Shown one piece after another: positions 16,326 to 22,726 of a stretch of DNA of 26,697 nt. Each line of letters starts with the position of its first letter. The stretch's first letter is position 1. The notes beneath the pieces are model-generated. The model was not told the DNA's origin. It ran no database searches and was given only the letters and a program-made list of their open reading frames with translations. The stretch is taken from assembly GCF_947253225.1 (NCBI RefSeq), contig NZ_CAMXYR010000020.1, positions 1-26,697 of the forward strand. The letters are read 5' to 3'. The translations under genes and the position numbers were made by a program. This DNA comes from an uncultured Anaerococcus sp. (GTDB lineage Bacteria > Bacillota > Clostridia > Tissierellales > Peptoniphilaceae).

Positions 16326-17004
16326 CTATGATTTGTTGGTCGGTAGAAGATGGTTTAACAAAGGTTGGATACCAGCCCTCTTCTTTAAGGAGGCTATCCT
16401 TATCATCACCATATCTCATGTGGAAGTGGGTTAGACTTTCTTCACCGTGGATAGGCATCATCATGAGAACCTTGTAAGGAGCATTTTCGCTTGTAGCTTC
16501 GAAGATATCCCACTCTAATTTATGGCCTTCATGTTCTGCCTCTACTTTTTCCTTGAATTTGTAATCAGCTTCGGCAATAACTTCGCCCTTAGCTTCTGGG
16601 AATTCCTTTAAGAATTTCACATGGTCGCCTGAAATTTCAAGACCACCAAAATCACATTTTCTTTTCTTTAGGTATCCTTCTTTAGCAGTCTTTTCATCTG
16701 TATTTTCTTTTTCAGCTAGGGTCTTGTAAGCAGCTTGGATTTCAGGTTTTTCTAGGTAACCACCCATGTTGTTCCATTCGCCTTCCCAATCAGCCATGCT
16801 TACTTCTTCAGAAGCTTTATCAGCATCTTTAGCATCTTCTTTAGCATCTTCAGCTGGTTTTTCTTCCTTAGCTTGTTCTTCTACCTTAGTTTCTGCCTTA
16901 CCATCATCAGAAGCCTTATCATTAGCTTGATCCTTTTGGCAAGCAGAAAGGATAAGACCTAGAGAAAGGAGAGCTACTAGAGTATATTTCTTGTTGTTTT
17001 TCAT
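16309..17004 (-). CDS. zinT: ZinT-family zinc-binding lipoprotein
   Basis: A 231-residue exported lipoprotein: signal MKNNKKYTLVALLSLGLILS with lipobox LSAC (Cys22), a low-complexity Lys/Glu/Ala/Asp linker (about 23-68), then a ZinT/YodA domain (about 71-231). The domain begins ADWEGEWNNMGGYL, and likely zinc ligands are H186 and the HFHMRYG motif (H193, H195) before GWYPTFV. In streptococcal AdcA this domain is fused to the C-terminus of the ZnuA part; here it is a separate first gene. The ATG has a GAGGTG site. ZinT is thought to hand zinc to ZnuA at the cell surface. Confidence 0.93.
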   Translation of the reverse strand: MKNNKKYTLVALLSLGLILSACQKDQANDKASDDGKAETKVEEQAKEEKPAEDAKEDAKDADKASEEVSMADWEGEWNNMGGYLEKPEIQAAYKTLAEKENTDEKTAKEGYLKKRKCDFGGLEISGDHVKFLKEFPEAKGEVIAEADYKFKEKVEAEHEGHKLEWDIFEATSENAPYKVLMMMPIHGEESLTHFHMRYGDDKDSLLKEEGWYPTFVKPSSTDQQIIDEISE

Positions 17005-17027
17005 AATTCACCTCATACTTATATTTT

Positions 17028-17149
17028 GTTAATCAGTTGACTAGTCATGATAATGATAACACATATTAAATAGTTAATCAAGAGTGATTTGCATTATCAA
17101 AAAAGATAGGGGATTAACAAAATTTTTTACAATAAATATTAGCTAATCA
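17028..17149. promoter_or_regulatory. Repeated GTTAATC(A) operator candidates for zinc operon
   Basis: GTTAATCA occurs at 17028-17035 and 17073-17080 (45 bases apart), its complement GATTAAC at 17112-17118, and GCTAATCA at 17142-17149. The first lies within TTAATCAGTTGA (17029-17040), ten of twelve bases of the streptococcal AdcR zinc-repressor consensus TTAACYRGTTAA; the second overlaps the -35. A zinc-responsive MarR- or Fur-type repressor is inferred. The rest of 17005-17222 shows nothing else clear. Confidence 0.45.
17053..17081 (-). promoter_or_regulatory. zinT: Promoter of the zinc-uptake operon
   Basis: On the minus strand TTGATT (17076-17081) and TATCAT (17053-17058) are 17 bases apart, with the zinT ATG about 48 bases after the -10. 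Confidence 0.6.
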
Positions 17150-17222
17150 GTTTTAAGAATAGGATTTTAGGTCTAGTAGAAGACATTTAGAAGATAGGTA
17201 AATATTGCGAAGATAAAATAAA

Positions 17223-17257
17223 AAACGGTCAATCCCCATAAGGGGAAGAGACCGTTT
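17223..17257 (-). terminator. Terminator after ahpF
   Basis: On the minus strand AAACGGTC (17250-17257 arm) pairs with GACCGTTT (17223-17230), with an inner CCCC/GGGG helix and loop, followed by a T-run toward 17218. It lies about 50 bases past the ahpF stop. Confidence 0.9.
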
Positions 17258-17307
17258 CTTGGATGGATTTTAAAGTTTAGTTTATTAATAATTTATATGT
17301 TAGATTT

Positions 17308-18837
17308 TTATTTTCTCATCAAGAAGTTAAAAGCACCAAGGGCTGCTGTCGCACCTGATCCTGCTGCTATAACAATTTGTTTAAATAGCTCTTCTGTCAC
17401 ATCTCCTGCTGCAAAGATGCCTTCTACATTTGTAGCCCCATCTTGGCCTGTGATAATTTCTCCTCTTTGGCTAAGTTTTACTTCTGTCTTTTCTAGCCAT
17501 TCTGTATTTGGCACAAGGCCTACTTGGATAAAGCAACCTGCTATATCAATCTTGTTTTCCTTTCCAGAAATCCTGTCTGTATATTCTAGGCTTTCTAGTC
17601 TGTTAGAACCATATAGGCCTGTGGTTTGGGCGTTGGTTATGATATCTACGTTAACTAGGGATTTTACCTTTTTTTGGAGGACTTCATCAGCCTTTAATTC
17701 TGGTAAAAATTCTAGGACAGTTACATGCTTAACCATGCCAGCTAGATCAATTGCAGCCTCTATTCCTGAATTTCCTCCGCCGATTACTGCTACGTTTTTG
17801 CCCTTAAAGAGTGGGCCATCACAGTGGGTGCAATAAGCTACTCCCTTGTTTCTAAATTCAGTTTCTCCAGGGATACCTATTAGCCTCCATCTAGCGCCTG
17901 TGGCTATAATTGCTGTTTTTGTTTCTAATTTTGCTCCATTATCTAGGCTTATTTCAACAAGAGCATCCTTTTTTTCTATATTATCTGCAAGGGCTCCTGT
18001 CATTATATCAACATCCAAGGCTAGGGCTTGTTCTTTCATTTGATTCATGAAATCAGGGCCTTCGGTGTATTTAAAGCCAGGAATATTTTCTATGCCAAGT
18101 GTTTCATTTACCTGACCACCAAATTCGCTTGCAATTATTCCTGTCTTGATTCCTTTTCTTGCTGCATAAATTGCTGCGGTTGCTGCTGCAGGGCCCCCAC
18201 CAATTATTAAGACATCGAAAAGTCCCTTATCAGCAAAGTGATTAGCATCTATCTTAGAGCCGAGTTTATCGAGGATAGTCTCAATTGATTGTTTGCCACC
18301 CTCGAAGAAGTCCCCATCTTTAAAAATAGCTGGAACTGCAAGTACATCACGACCTTCTGCTAGGTCTTGGAACATGGATCCTTCAATCATTGTGTGATTT
18401 ACAGAAGGATTTAGGATTGCCATTATATTGAGGGCTTGGACAACATCTGGACAATTGTGGCAGGATAGGGAAACTATTGTTTCAAAATCACATCCATCAA
18501 GAGCCTTGATTCTTTTCTTTATGCTAGGATCAACCTTTGGCTCGATTCCTCCAACTTGAAGGAGGGCAAGGGCAAAGGAAGCAAATTCGTGACCTAGAGG
18601 AAGACCGGCAAAGACGATTTTTCCATGGTCAAACTCTCCCTTTAGCTCGAAAGAAGGAATGTAGGTGAGTTTCTTTTCTTCGACTTTTATTTTCGAAGAA
18701 AGACTTGCTACATCATCAATAAACTCTTTAACCTTTTTAGAATTTTCACCATCATCAACAGAAAGCCCAATAACGACTTCTGTCTTTAATAAGTCAAGAT
18801 ATTGGGCTAGCTGGTTCTTTAAAGTTTGCTCTAACAT
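17308..18837 (-). CDS. ahpF: NADH-dependent peroxiredoxin reductase (AhpF)
   Basis: A 509-residue flavoprotein that passes electrons from NADH through FAD and two dithiols to AhpC. The N-terminal double-thioredoxin-like domain carries CHNC at 126-129. The C-terminal thioredoxin-reductase-like domain has the FAD loop IGGGPAAATAA at about 212-222, the redox centre CTHCDG at 336-341, the NAD(P)H loop VIGGGNSGIEAA at about 351-362, and a GIFAAGDVTEE FAD motif near the C-terminus. Full length for the family. The ATG lies one base past the ahpC stop, so the genes are co-transcribed, and a strong terminator follows. Confidence 0.96.
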   Translation of the reverse strand: MLEQTLKNQLAQYLDLLKTEVVIGLSVDDGENSKKVKEFIDDVASLSSKIKVEEKKLTYIPSFELKGEFDHGKIVFAGLPLGHEFASFALALLQVGGIEPKVDPSIKKRIKALDGCDFETIVSLSCHNCPDVVQALNIMAILNPSVNHTMIEGSMFQDLAEGRDVLAVPAIFKDGDFFEGGKQSIETILDKLGSKIDANHFADKGLFDVLIIGGGPAAATAAIYAARKGIKTGIIASEFGGQVNETLGIENIPGFKYTEGPDFMNQMKEQALALDVDIMTGALADNIEKKDALVEISLDNGAKLETKTAIIATGARWRLIGIPGETEFRNKGVAYCTHCDGPLFKGKNVAVIGGGNSGIEAAIDLAGMVKHVTVLEFLPELKADEVLQKKVKSLVNVDIITNAQTTGLYGSNRLESLEYTDRISGKENKIDIAGCFIQVGLVPNTEWLEKTEVKLSQRGEIITGQDGATNVEGIFAAGDVTEELFKQIVIAAGSGATAALGAFNFLMRK

Positions 18838-18838
18838 A

Positions 18839-19408
18839 TTAGATTTTTCCTACAAGGTCAAGTCCTGGAGTAAGGGTAGCATCTTCTTCGCTTTCCCACT
18901 TAGCAGGGCAAGCCTCACCTGGGTGAGATGCAACATACTTAGCTGCCTTAATCTTGTTGATATTTACATTTGCCTTTCTACCGATTCCATCTGCATTGAT
19001 TTCGATAGTTTGGATTACATTTTCAGGATCAACAACAAGAGTTGCTCTTAAAGCCTTGCCTGATGCATCAAGAAGGTCGAGTTCTCTAGTAAGTTCTTTG
19101 TTGGAATCACCAATCATTGTGTATTCAATCTTGCTAATGGCCTGGCTATTGTCATGCCATGCCTTGTGAACGAAGTGGGTATCAACAGATACTGAATAAA
19201 CTTCAGCACCAAGCTCCTTCAATTCTTTGTAAGATTCTTGCATATCTTCAAGCTCTGTTGGACATACAAAAGTAAAGTCTGCTGGATAAAAAATTAGGAC
19301 AGTCCACTTGTCAAGAAGATCCTTGTCAGTAACTGTAACAAATTCCTCCTTAGCTGGATTGTAAGCATCTAAACTAAATTCTGGTAATTTTCTTCCTATA
19401 AAAGCCAT
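18839..19408 (-). CDS. ahpC: Alkyl hydroperoxide reductase / peroxiredoxin (AhpC)
   Basis: A 189-residue typical 2-Cys peroxiredoxin that reduces H2O2, organic peroxides and peroxynitrite in the cytosol. The peroxidatic Cys49 lies in [18 protein letters not shown] and the resolving Cys167 in GEACPAKWE near the C-terminus; the length is that of the AhpC subgroup. The ATG follows AAAAAAGGAGA. First gene of ahpCF, behind a promoter overlapped by PerR-like boxes. Confidence 0.97.
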   Translation of the reverse strand: MAFIGRKLPEFSLDAYNPAKEEFVTVTDKDLLDKWTVLIFYPADFTFVCPTELEDMQESYKELKELGAEVYSVSVDTHFVHKAWHDNSQAISKIEYTMIGDSNKELTRELDLLDASGKALRATLVVDPENVIQTIEINADGIGRKANVNINKIKAAKYVASHPGEACPAKWESEEDATLTPGLDLVGKI

Positions 19409-19445
19409 ATCATTCTCCTTTTTTATATTAGTAGAGATTTAATAA

Positions 19446-19505
19446 TTATAATAATCATTATCACTCTTTCTAATATAATTATAATCATTCTAAATTAAAA
19501 GTCAA
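19446..19505 (-). promoter_or_regulatory. ahpC: ahpC promoter with two PerR-like boxes
   Basis: Minus-strand TTGACT (19500-19505) and TATAAT (19478-19483) are 16 bases apart. Two 15-mers resemble the PerR consensus TTATAATNATTATAA: TTATAATAATCATTA (19446-19460, 12 of 14 positions) downstream of the -10, and ATATAATTATAATCA (19473-19487, 11 of 14) covering the -10. The arrangement fits peroxide-inducible repression by PerR or another Fur-family protein. Confidence 0.75.
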
Positions 19506-19530
19506 ATTAAATCTTTATAAAATAACCAAT

Positions 19531-19560
19531 AAAAAATCCTCTATGACTAAGCATAGAGGA
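19531..19560 (-). terminator. Terminator after the EamA transporter gene
   Basis: TCCTCTATG (19537-19545) is the exact complement of CATAGAGGA (19552-19560); read on the minus strand the hairpin is followed by six T. It separates the transporter gene from the ahpC promoter. Confidence 0.9.
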
Positions 19561-19605
19561 AGATATGGTTTTTTAAATAAAATTTGCTCTAACTTTATAT
19601 GCGAA

Positions 19606-20514
19606 TTAGACCCTTCTCTTATTCAAATTAAGAATCAAAGATGCAGAAAGAACGAGGATCATACCTATAGCAAGCCTAGTTGTAAAGCTTTCTCCAAGGA
19701 TAAGAACTGAAAGAATTGATCCGAAAAGAGGAACAAAAAGCTTGTAAATACCAAACTCATTAGCTGAGTGGGTTTGAAGAACAATCGTCCATATGCTAAA
19801 GGCAGTTGCAGAAATAAAGGCTGCATAAAGTAAGAGGATACAAGCCTTCATTGTGAAATGTAGGGAAGTTTGGGAAGCCATACTTCCAACAATAATTAAA
19901 ACGGTTGAGCCAACGAGAAATTGGACGCCAGTAAGCAAAAATCCATTTAATCCCTTGCCGTATTTTCTTACAAGGACTGTACACAAGGCATTGATAGATG
20001 TGGAAACAATAATAAAACCCTCACCACTTATCTTCATAGATTCTCCGCCGAAAGCCTTGCCAGTATTTGTAATTATAATCCCGATTGTACCTATAATTAA
20101 AGCCATAATCATCTTTGAGTTAATCTTATCTTCTGGCAAAAGTAGGGAAGAAAATATAACGACAATAAAGGAGTTGGCAGCTTGAATAATTGAAGATTTG
20201 ACCCCAAAAGTATTAGATAGACCTATATAGTAGAAAAGATATTGGACGCTCGTTTGGATAAAACCAAGGATTAAGACAAATTTCCAATCAAGTTTTTTGA
20301 AATCTTTAAAAGATCTATCAAAAATCATGAAATAGATTAAGGTTATTAACCCAGCCATAAAAAATCTTATACCTGCAATTAGGATTTTCTGACCAGTATC
20401 ACCAGCACCAACCCCTAATTCAAGATAAGTTGTCTTTATAGTAGGGATGGCAGATCCCCATAATAACATCGCAAATATTGAAAAAATAATTGCTATTTTT
20501 TTATTCTTTAACAA
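19606..20514 (-). CDS. EamA/DMT-family transporter
   Basis: A 302-residue membrane protein with about ten hydrophobic segments in two EamA repeats, of the drug/metabolite transporter superfamily, usually metabolite exporters. The first helix has the typical FAMLLWGSAIPTIKT; the end of each repeat shows LLLPEDKI (about 126-133) and ILGESFTTRLAIGMILVL near the C-terminus, the usual GE/PE turn motif. The start is TTG at 20512-20514, selected because AGGAGG lies 7-8 bases ahead on the minus strand and no nearby ATG fits the N-terminal helix. The substrate is unknown. The long leader upstream with an internal terminator suggests that a metabolite or translation signal controls it. Confidence 0.9.
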   Translation of the reverse strand: MLKNKKIAIIFSIFAMLLWGSAIPTIKTTYLELGVGAGDTGQKILIAGIRFFMAGLITLIYFMIFDRSFKDFKKLDWKFVLILGFIQTSVQYLFYYIGLSNTFGVKSSIIQAANSFIVVIFSSLLLPEDKINSKMIMALIIGTIGIIITNTGKAFGGESMKISGEGFIIVSTSINALCTVLVRKYGKGLNGFLLTGVQFLVGSTVLIIVGSMASQTSLHFTMKACILLLYAAFISATAFSIWTIVLQTHSANEFGIYKLFVPLFGSILSVLILGESFTTRLAIGMILVLSASLILNLNKRRV

Positions 20515-20663
20515 AAAATCCTCCTAAAAATGTAATAATATTATTACTTTACTTAAAATATGCTATATATCAAAACTCTATAAAGCGTCTTATTAAAAAA
20601 TAGGAAAAAATACCTACCTTACAAAATTTCAGGATAAAATTTTGCTCTTTCGCTGGTTAACTG

Positions 20664-20729
20664 CTATCTAACTAAAAAAACCATTACAAGGGTAATGGTC
20701 TTTGATGGTTGAAATCCTATGGATTCCAT
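20664..20729 (-). CDS. Possible 21-residue leader peptide
   Basis: An ATG-to-TAG frame lies exactly inside the outer helix of the EamA leader. It begins MESIGFQPSK and ends MVFLVR, and it spans the terminator hairpin, so a translating ribosome would disrupt that terminator. No Shine-Dalgarno sequence is visible ahead of the ATG, which is about 29 bases from the predicted transcript start. It could be a true attenuation peptide or a chance frame. Confidence 0.2.
   Translation of the reverse strand: MESIGFQPSKTITLVMVFLVR
20674..20699 (-). terminator. Intrinsic terminator inside the EamA leader
   Basis: ACCATTAC (20680-20687) and GTAATGGT (20692-20699) are exact complements, an 8-base-pair stem with a 4-base loop. 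On the minus strand the hairpin runs into seven T (20674-20680). There is no T-run on the plus strand, so it acts on transcripts heading into the EamA gene. Premature termination would give an RNA of about 85 bases. Confidence 0.8.
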
Positions 20730-20764
20730 GAGTTAAACAGCGAAAGTTATATTCTTTCTAATCT

Positions 20765-20793
20765 AGTATAACAAGACTTGGGCTTTCTGTAAA
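20765..20793 (-). promoter_or_regulatory. Promoter of the EamA transporter gene
   Basis: Minus-strand TTTACA (20788-20793) and TATACT (20765-20770) with a 17-base spacer predict a start near 20758 and a leader of about 244 bases. The stretch 20794-20890 toward the divergent glycerate-kinase gene is AT-rich; only a weak -10, TATACT (20891-20896), is seen for the plus-strand gene. Confidence 0.7.
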
Positions 20794-20911
20794 GTGTTTT
20801 TTGGCTTAAATTAGCTAAAAATAAGTAAAGAATGATATTTTAACAAAATAATTTAAGTTTTATTACAAAAATCTGTAAAAAATTCGGGTATATACTAGGT
20901 GAGGAGATACA

Positions 20912-22000
20912 ATGAAAACATTAATAGCTATAGATACAATCAAAAATTTTGAAAATTCTGTTACTATGGGTCAAATTTTTAGGGAAGAACTCGGCGGTGA
21001 AGTTATTCCTATCCCTTTTCTCGATGGAGGCGAAGGAACAATAGAGTCCATGAAGTTTATAGCAGGTGGCAAGTATAAGTACGTCAATGTCCATAATCCT
21101 TTGAATGAAGCTATAACTGCAAGATATCTTATAAATAAGGATTTTGCTACAATTGAGATGGCTGAGTCATCAGGCCTTTCTCTTATCTATAAGGAAGATC
21201 TTGATGTTATGAACGCCTCATCATTGGGACTTGGAGAAGTTTTTGTAGATGCCTTAGACCAAGGAGCTAGGAGTTTTTATATAGGTCTTGGCGATAGTGC
21301 TTGTAATGACATGGGCATGGGGATGCTCTATGGTCTTGGAGCAAGGTTTTATGATGAGGATGGAAATAGCTTAAGTCCAGTTGCCAAAAATTTGGTTAAA
21401 GTTAAAAGTATAGACATAGAAAATGTTGATGAAAGATTTAAGATGGCTGATATAAATATAGCGACAAGTAGCGAGATGACTCTCTTTGGGAACAATTCTT
21501 TTTTGGAAGATAGAGCCTACAGGAAGGGAGCTGATGATTATGATGTGGCAAGGCTTTTTAGGGGATGTGAGAATTTTATTGAAAGAACGTCCGAGCTTTT
21601 GGGTGTAAGCGACATCGACTTTCCTTCCTTGGGGTCTGGGGGAGGAGCTGCTTGGGCCTTGTTTACTTATTTTAAGGCGAAGATTAGTAGACCAATGGAT
21701 TATATATTACAAAAAATTGATTTCAAAAATTTGCTTGCAGATGTTGATTATATTGTACTTGGAGAAGATGTAAGTCAGTTTGATGCCTATTCTTCAATAG
21801 GGATGGCAAGACTTGCCAAGAGCTATAAGGAAGATATTAAGATAATTTTTTTGCATGATAAAAATGACAAGAAAGTATCTGATGATGAATATTTTGACTA
21901 TATTTGCGAGTATGATATTGACGATTACTTGGATAGGATGAGTCTAATGAGAGAAATTAGGAAACTTGCTCGTAAAGTAGATGACAAATACTTAAATTAA
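20912..22000 (+). CDS. Divergent glycerate kinase family protein
   Basis: A 362-residue protein with the layout of type I glycerate kinases (GarK/GlxK, D-glycerate to phosphoglycerate), but many signature positions differ. The family's PDSFKG start is IDTIKNF. DGGEGT (38-43) and AESSGLSL (84-91) are kept. The nucleotide-side loop, usually GGSATNDGGAGM, is GDSACNDMGMGM at 127-138. The usual VACDVxNPLxG region is IATSSEMTLFG. The usual GEGRLDxQT is GEDVSQFDAYS at 284-294. It is therefore a family member of uncertain activity or substrate. The ATG follows GTGAGGAGATACA. The rhomboid and pepF genes follow closely and may be co-transcribed. Confidence 0.8.
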   Translation: MKTLIAIDTIKNFENSVTMGQIFREELGGEVIPIPFLDGGEGTIESMKFIAGGKYKYVNVHNPLNEAITARYLINKDFATIEMAESSGLSLIYKEDLDVMNASSLGLGEVFVDALDQGARSFYIGLGDSACNDMGMGMLYGLGARFYDEDGNSLSPVAKNLVKVKSIDIENVDERFKMADINIATSSEMTLFGNNSFLEDRAYRKGADDYDVARLFRGCENFIERTSELLGVSDIDFPSLGSGGGAAWALFTYFKAKISRPMDYILQKIDFKNLLADVDYIVLGEDVSQFDAYSSIGMARLAKSYKEDIKIIFLHDKNDKKVSDDEYFDYICEYDIDDYLDRMSLMREIRKLARKVDDKYLN

Positions 22001-22063
22001 AGTAAAAAAGTGGTACAATTAATAATTATGAATATAAATATAAAAAAATTAGGAGAAACAAAA

Positions 22064-22711
22064 GTGACGGCAGTCCTGATGTTTGTAAATATCGCTGTTT
22101 TTGTTCTTATGAGCCTAACTGGCGGTAGTGAAAGTATTGAGAATCTAATTAGATTCGGAGCTATGGTTAAACCCCTTGTCCACGAAGGTGGTTGGTGGAG
22201 GATTGTTACTGCGGCCTTTATCCATATAGGATTTTTCCATATTATGTTTAATATGTACTTCCTATACAATATTGGACCTCTTTTTGAGAAACTCTATGGA
22301 TCGGTTAATTTTCTTATTATTTACCTGCTAGCTGGGGTAATGGGCAATCTCTTTACCTATGCCTTTGGAGGAGCAAATACAGTTTCAGCTGGAGCATCTA
22401 CTAGTCTTTATGGGATGTTTGGACTTGCTATAGGACTTATGCTAAATTACAGGGACGATGCGGTACTTAGGGGACTTGGAGCAAGCTTTATATCTATAAT
22501 AGCTATAAACCTTATCTATTCACTCTTAGCACCAGGAATTGGCATCCAAGGACATCTAGGAGGCTTTATAGGAGGGATAATTCTTGCTGGAATATTTCCA
22601 GTAGTTCATAGAAATCTCCCTCTTACTACAATCCTGATATCTGTTATAGCCTTTGTGATTTTAAGCTTTTTGTTTATTAGAATTGGAAATAAGAGCCTTG
22701 CTCTTTACTAA
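22064..22711 (+). CDS. Rhomboid family intramembrane serine protease
   Basis: A 215-residue, six-helix membrane protease. With the GTG start, the catalytic Ser is S112 in SAGASTSLYG (the usual GxSG has Thr instead of the last Gly) and the catalytic His is H164 in IQGHLGGFIGG. The HIGFFHIMFNMYFL motif of helix 2 (about 54-67) and the WWRIVTAAF segment are typical. GTG 22064 is chosen because AGGAG (22051-22055) lies 8 bases ahead; in-frame alternatives ATG 22028 and 22010 have poor ribosome-binding sites and would add 12-18 residues. Substrates are unknown. pepF starts 15 bases after the stop. Confidence 0.9.
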   Translation: MTAVLMFVNIAVFVLMSLTGGSESIENLIRFGAMVKPLVHEGGWWRIVTAAFIHIGFFHIMFNMYFLYNIGPLFEKLYGSVNFLIIYLLAGVMGNLFTYAFGGANTVSAGASTSLYGMFGLAIGLMLNYRDDAVLRGLGASFISIIAINLIYSLLAPGIGIQGHLGGFIGGIILAGIFPVVHRNLPLTTILISVIAFVILSFLFIRIGNKSLALY

Positions 22712-22726
22712 TTATAAGGAGAAATT

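Larger units (their letters stand above)
20647..20758 (-). promoter_or_regulatory. Candidate cis-regulatory RNA (attenuator/riboswitch-like) of the EamA gene
   Basis: The predicted transcript starts near 20758, and its first 112 bases form a closed structure. AGTTAAACAGCGAAAG (20731-20746, plus strand) is complementary to CTTTCGCTGGTTAACT (20647-20662) at 15 of 16 positions. Enclosed are a seven-pair hairpin (GGAATCC/GGATTTC on the minus strand, loop ATA, about 20712-20728) and the terminator at 20674-20699. The overall form is an outer helix closing a junction of two hairpins, one with a T-run. I do not recognise it as a known riboswitch class. About 130 further leader bases follow, with an AT-rich CAAAATTT/AAATTTTG hairpin. 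Confidence 0.55.

Noticed and set aside
20647..20746. Inverted repeat as a miniature transposable element (MITE)
   Set aside because: No target-site duplication flanks the arms, no second copy was seen in the window, and the position directly after a promoter with an oriented terminator fits a leader RNA better.
20690..20746. tRNA-like look of GGTTGAAATCC followed by GGATTCCA
   Set aside because: The flanking bases do not form a T-stem or acceptor stem and no anticodon arm can be placed.
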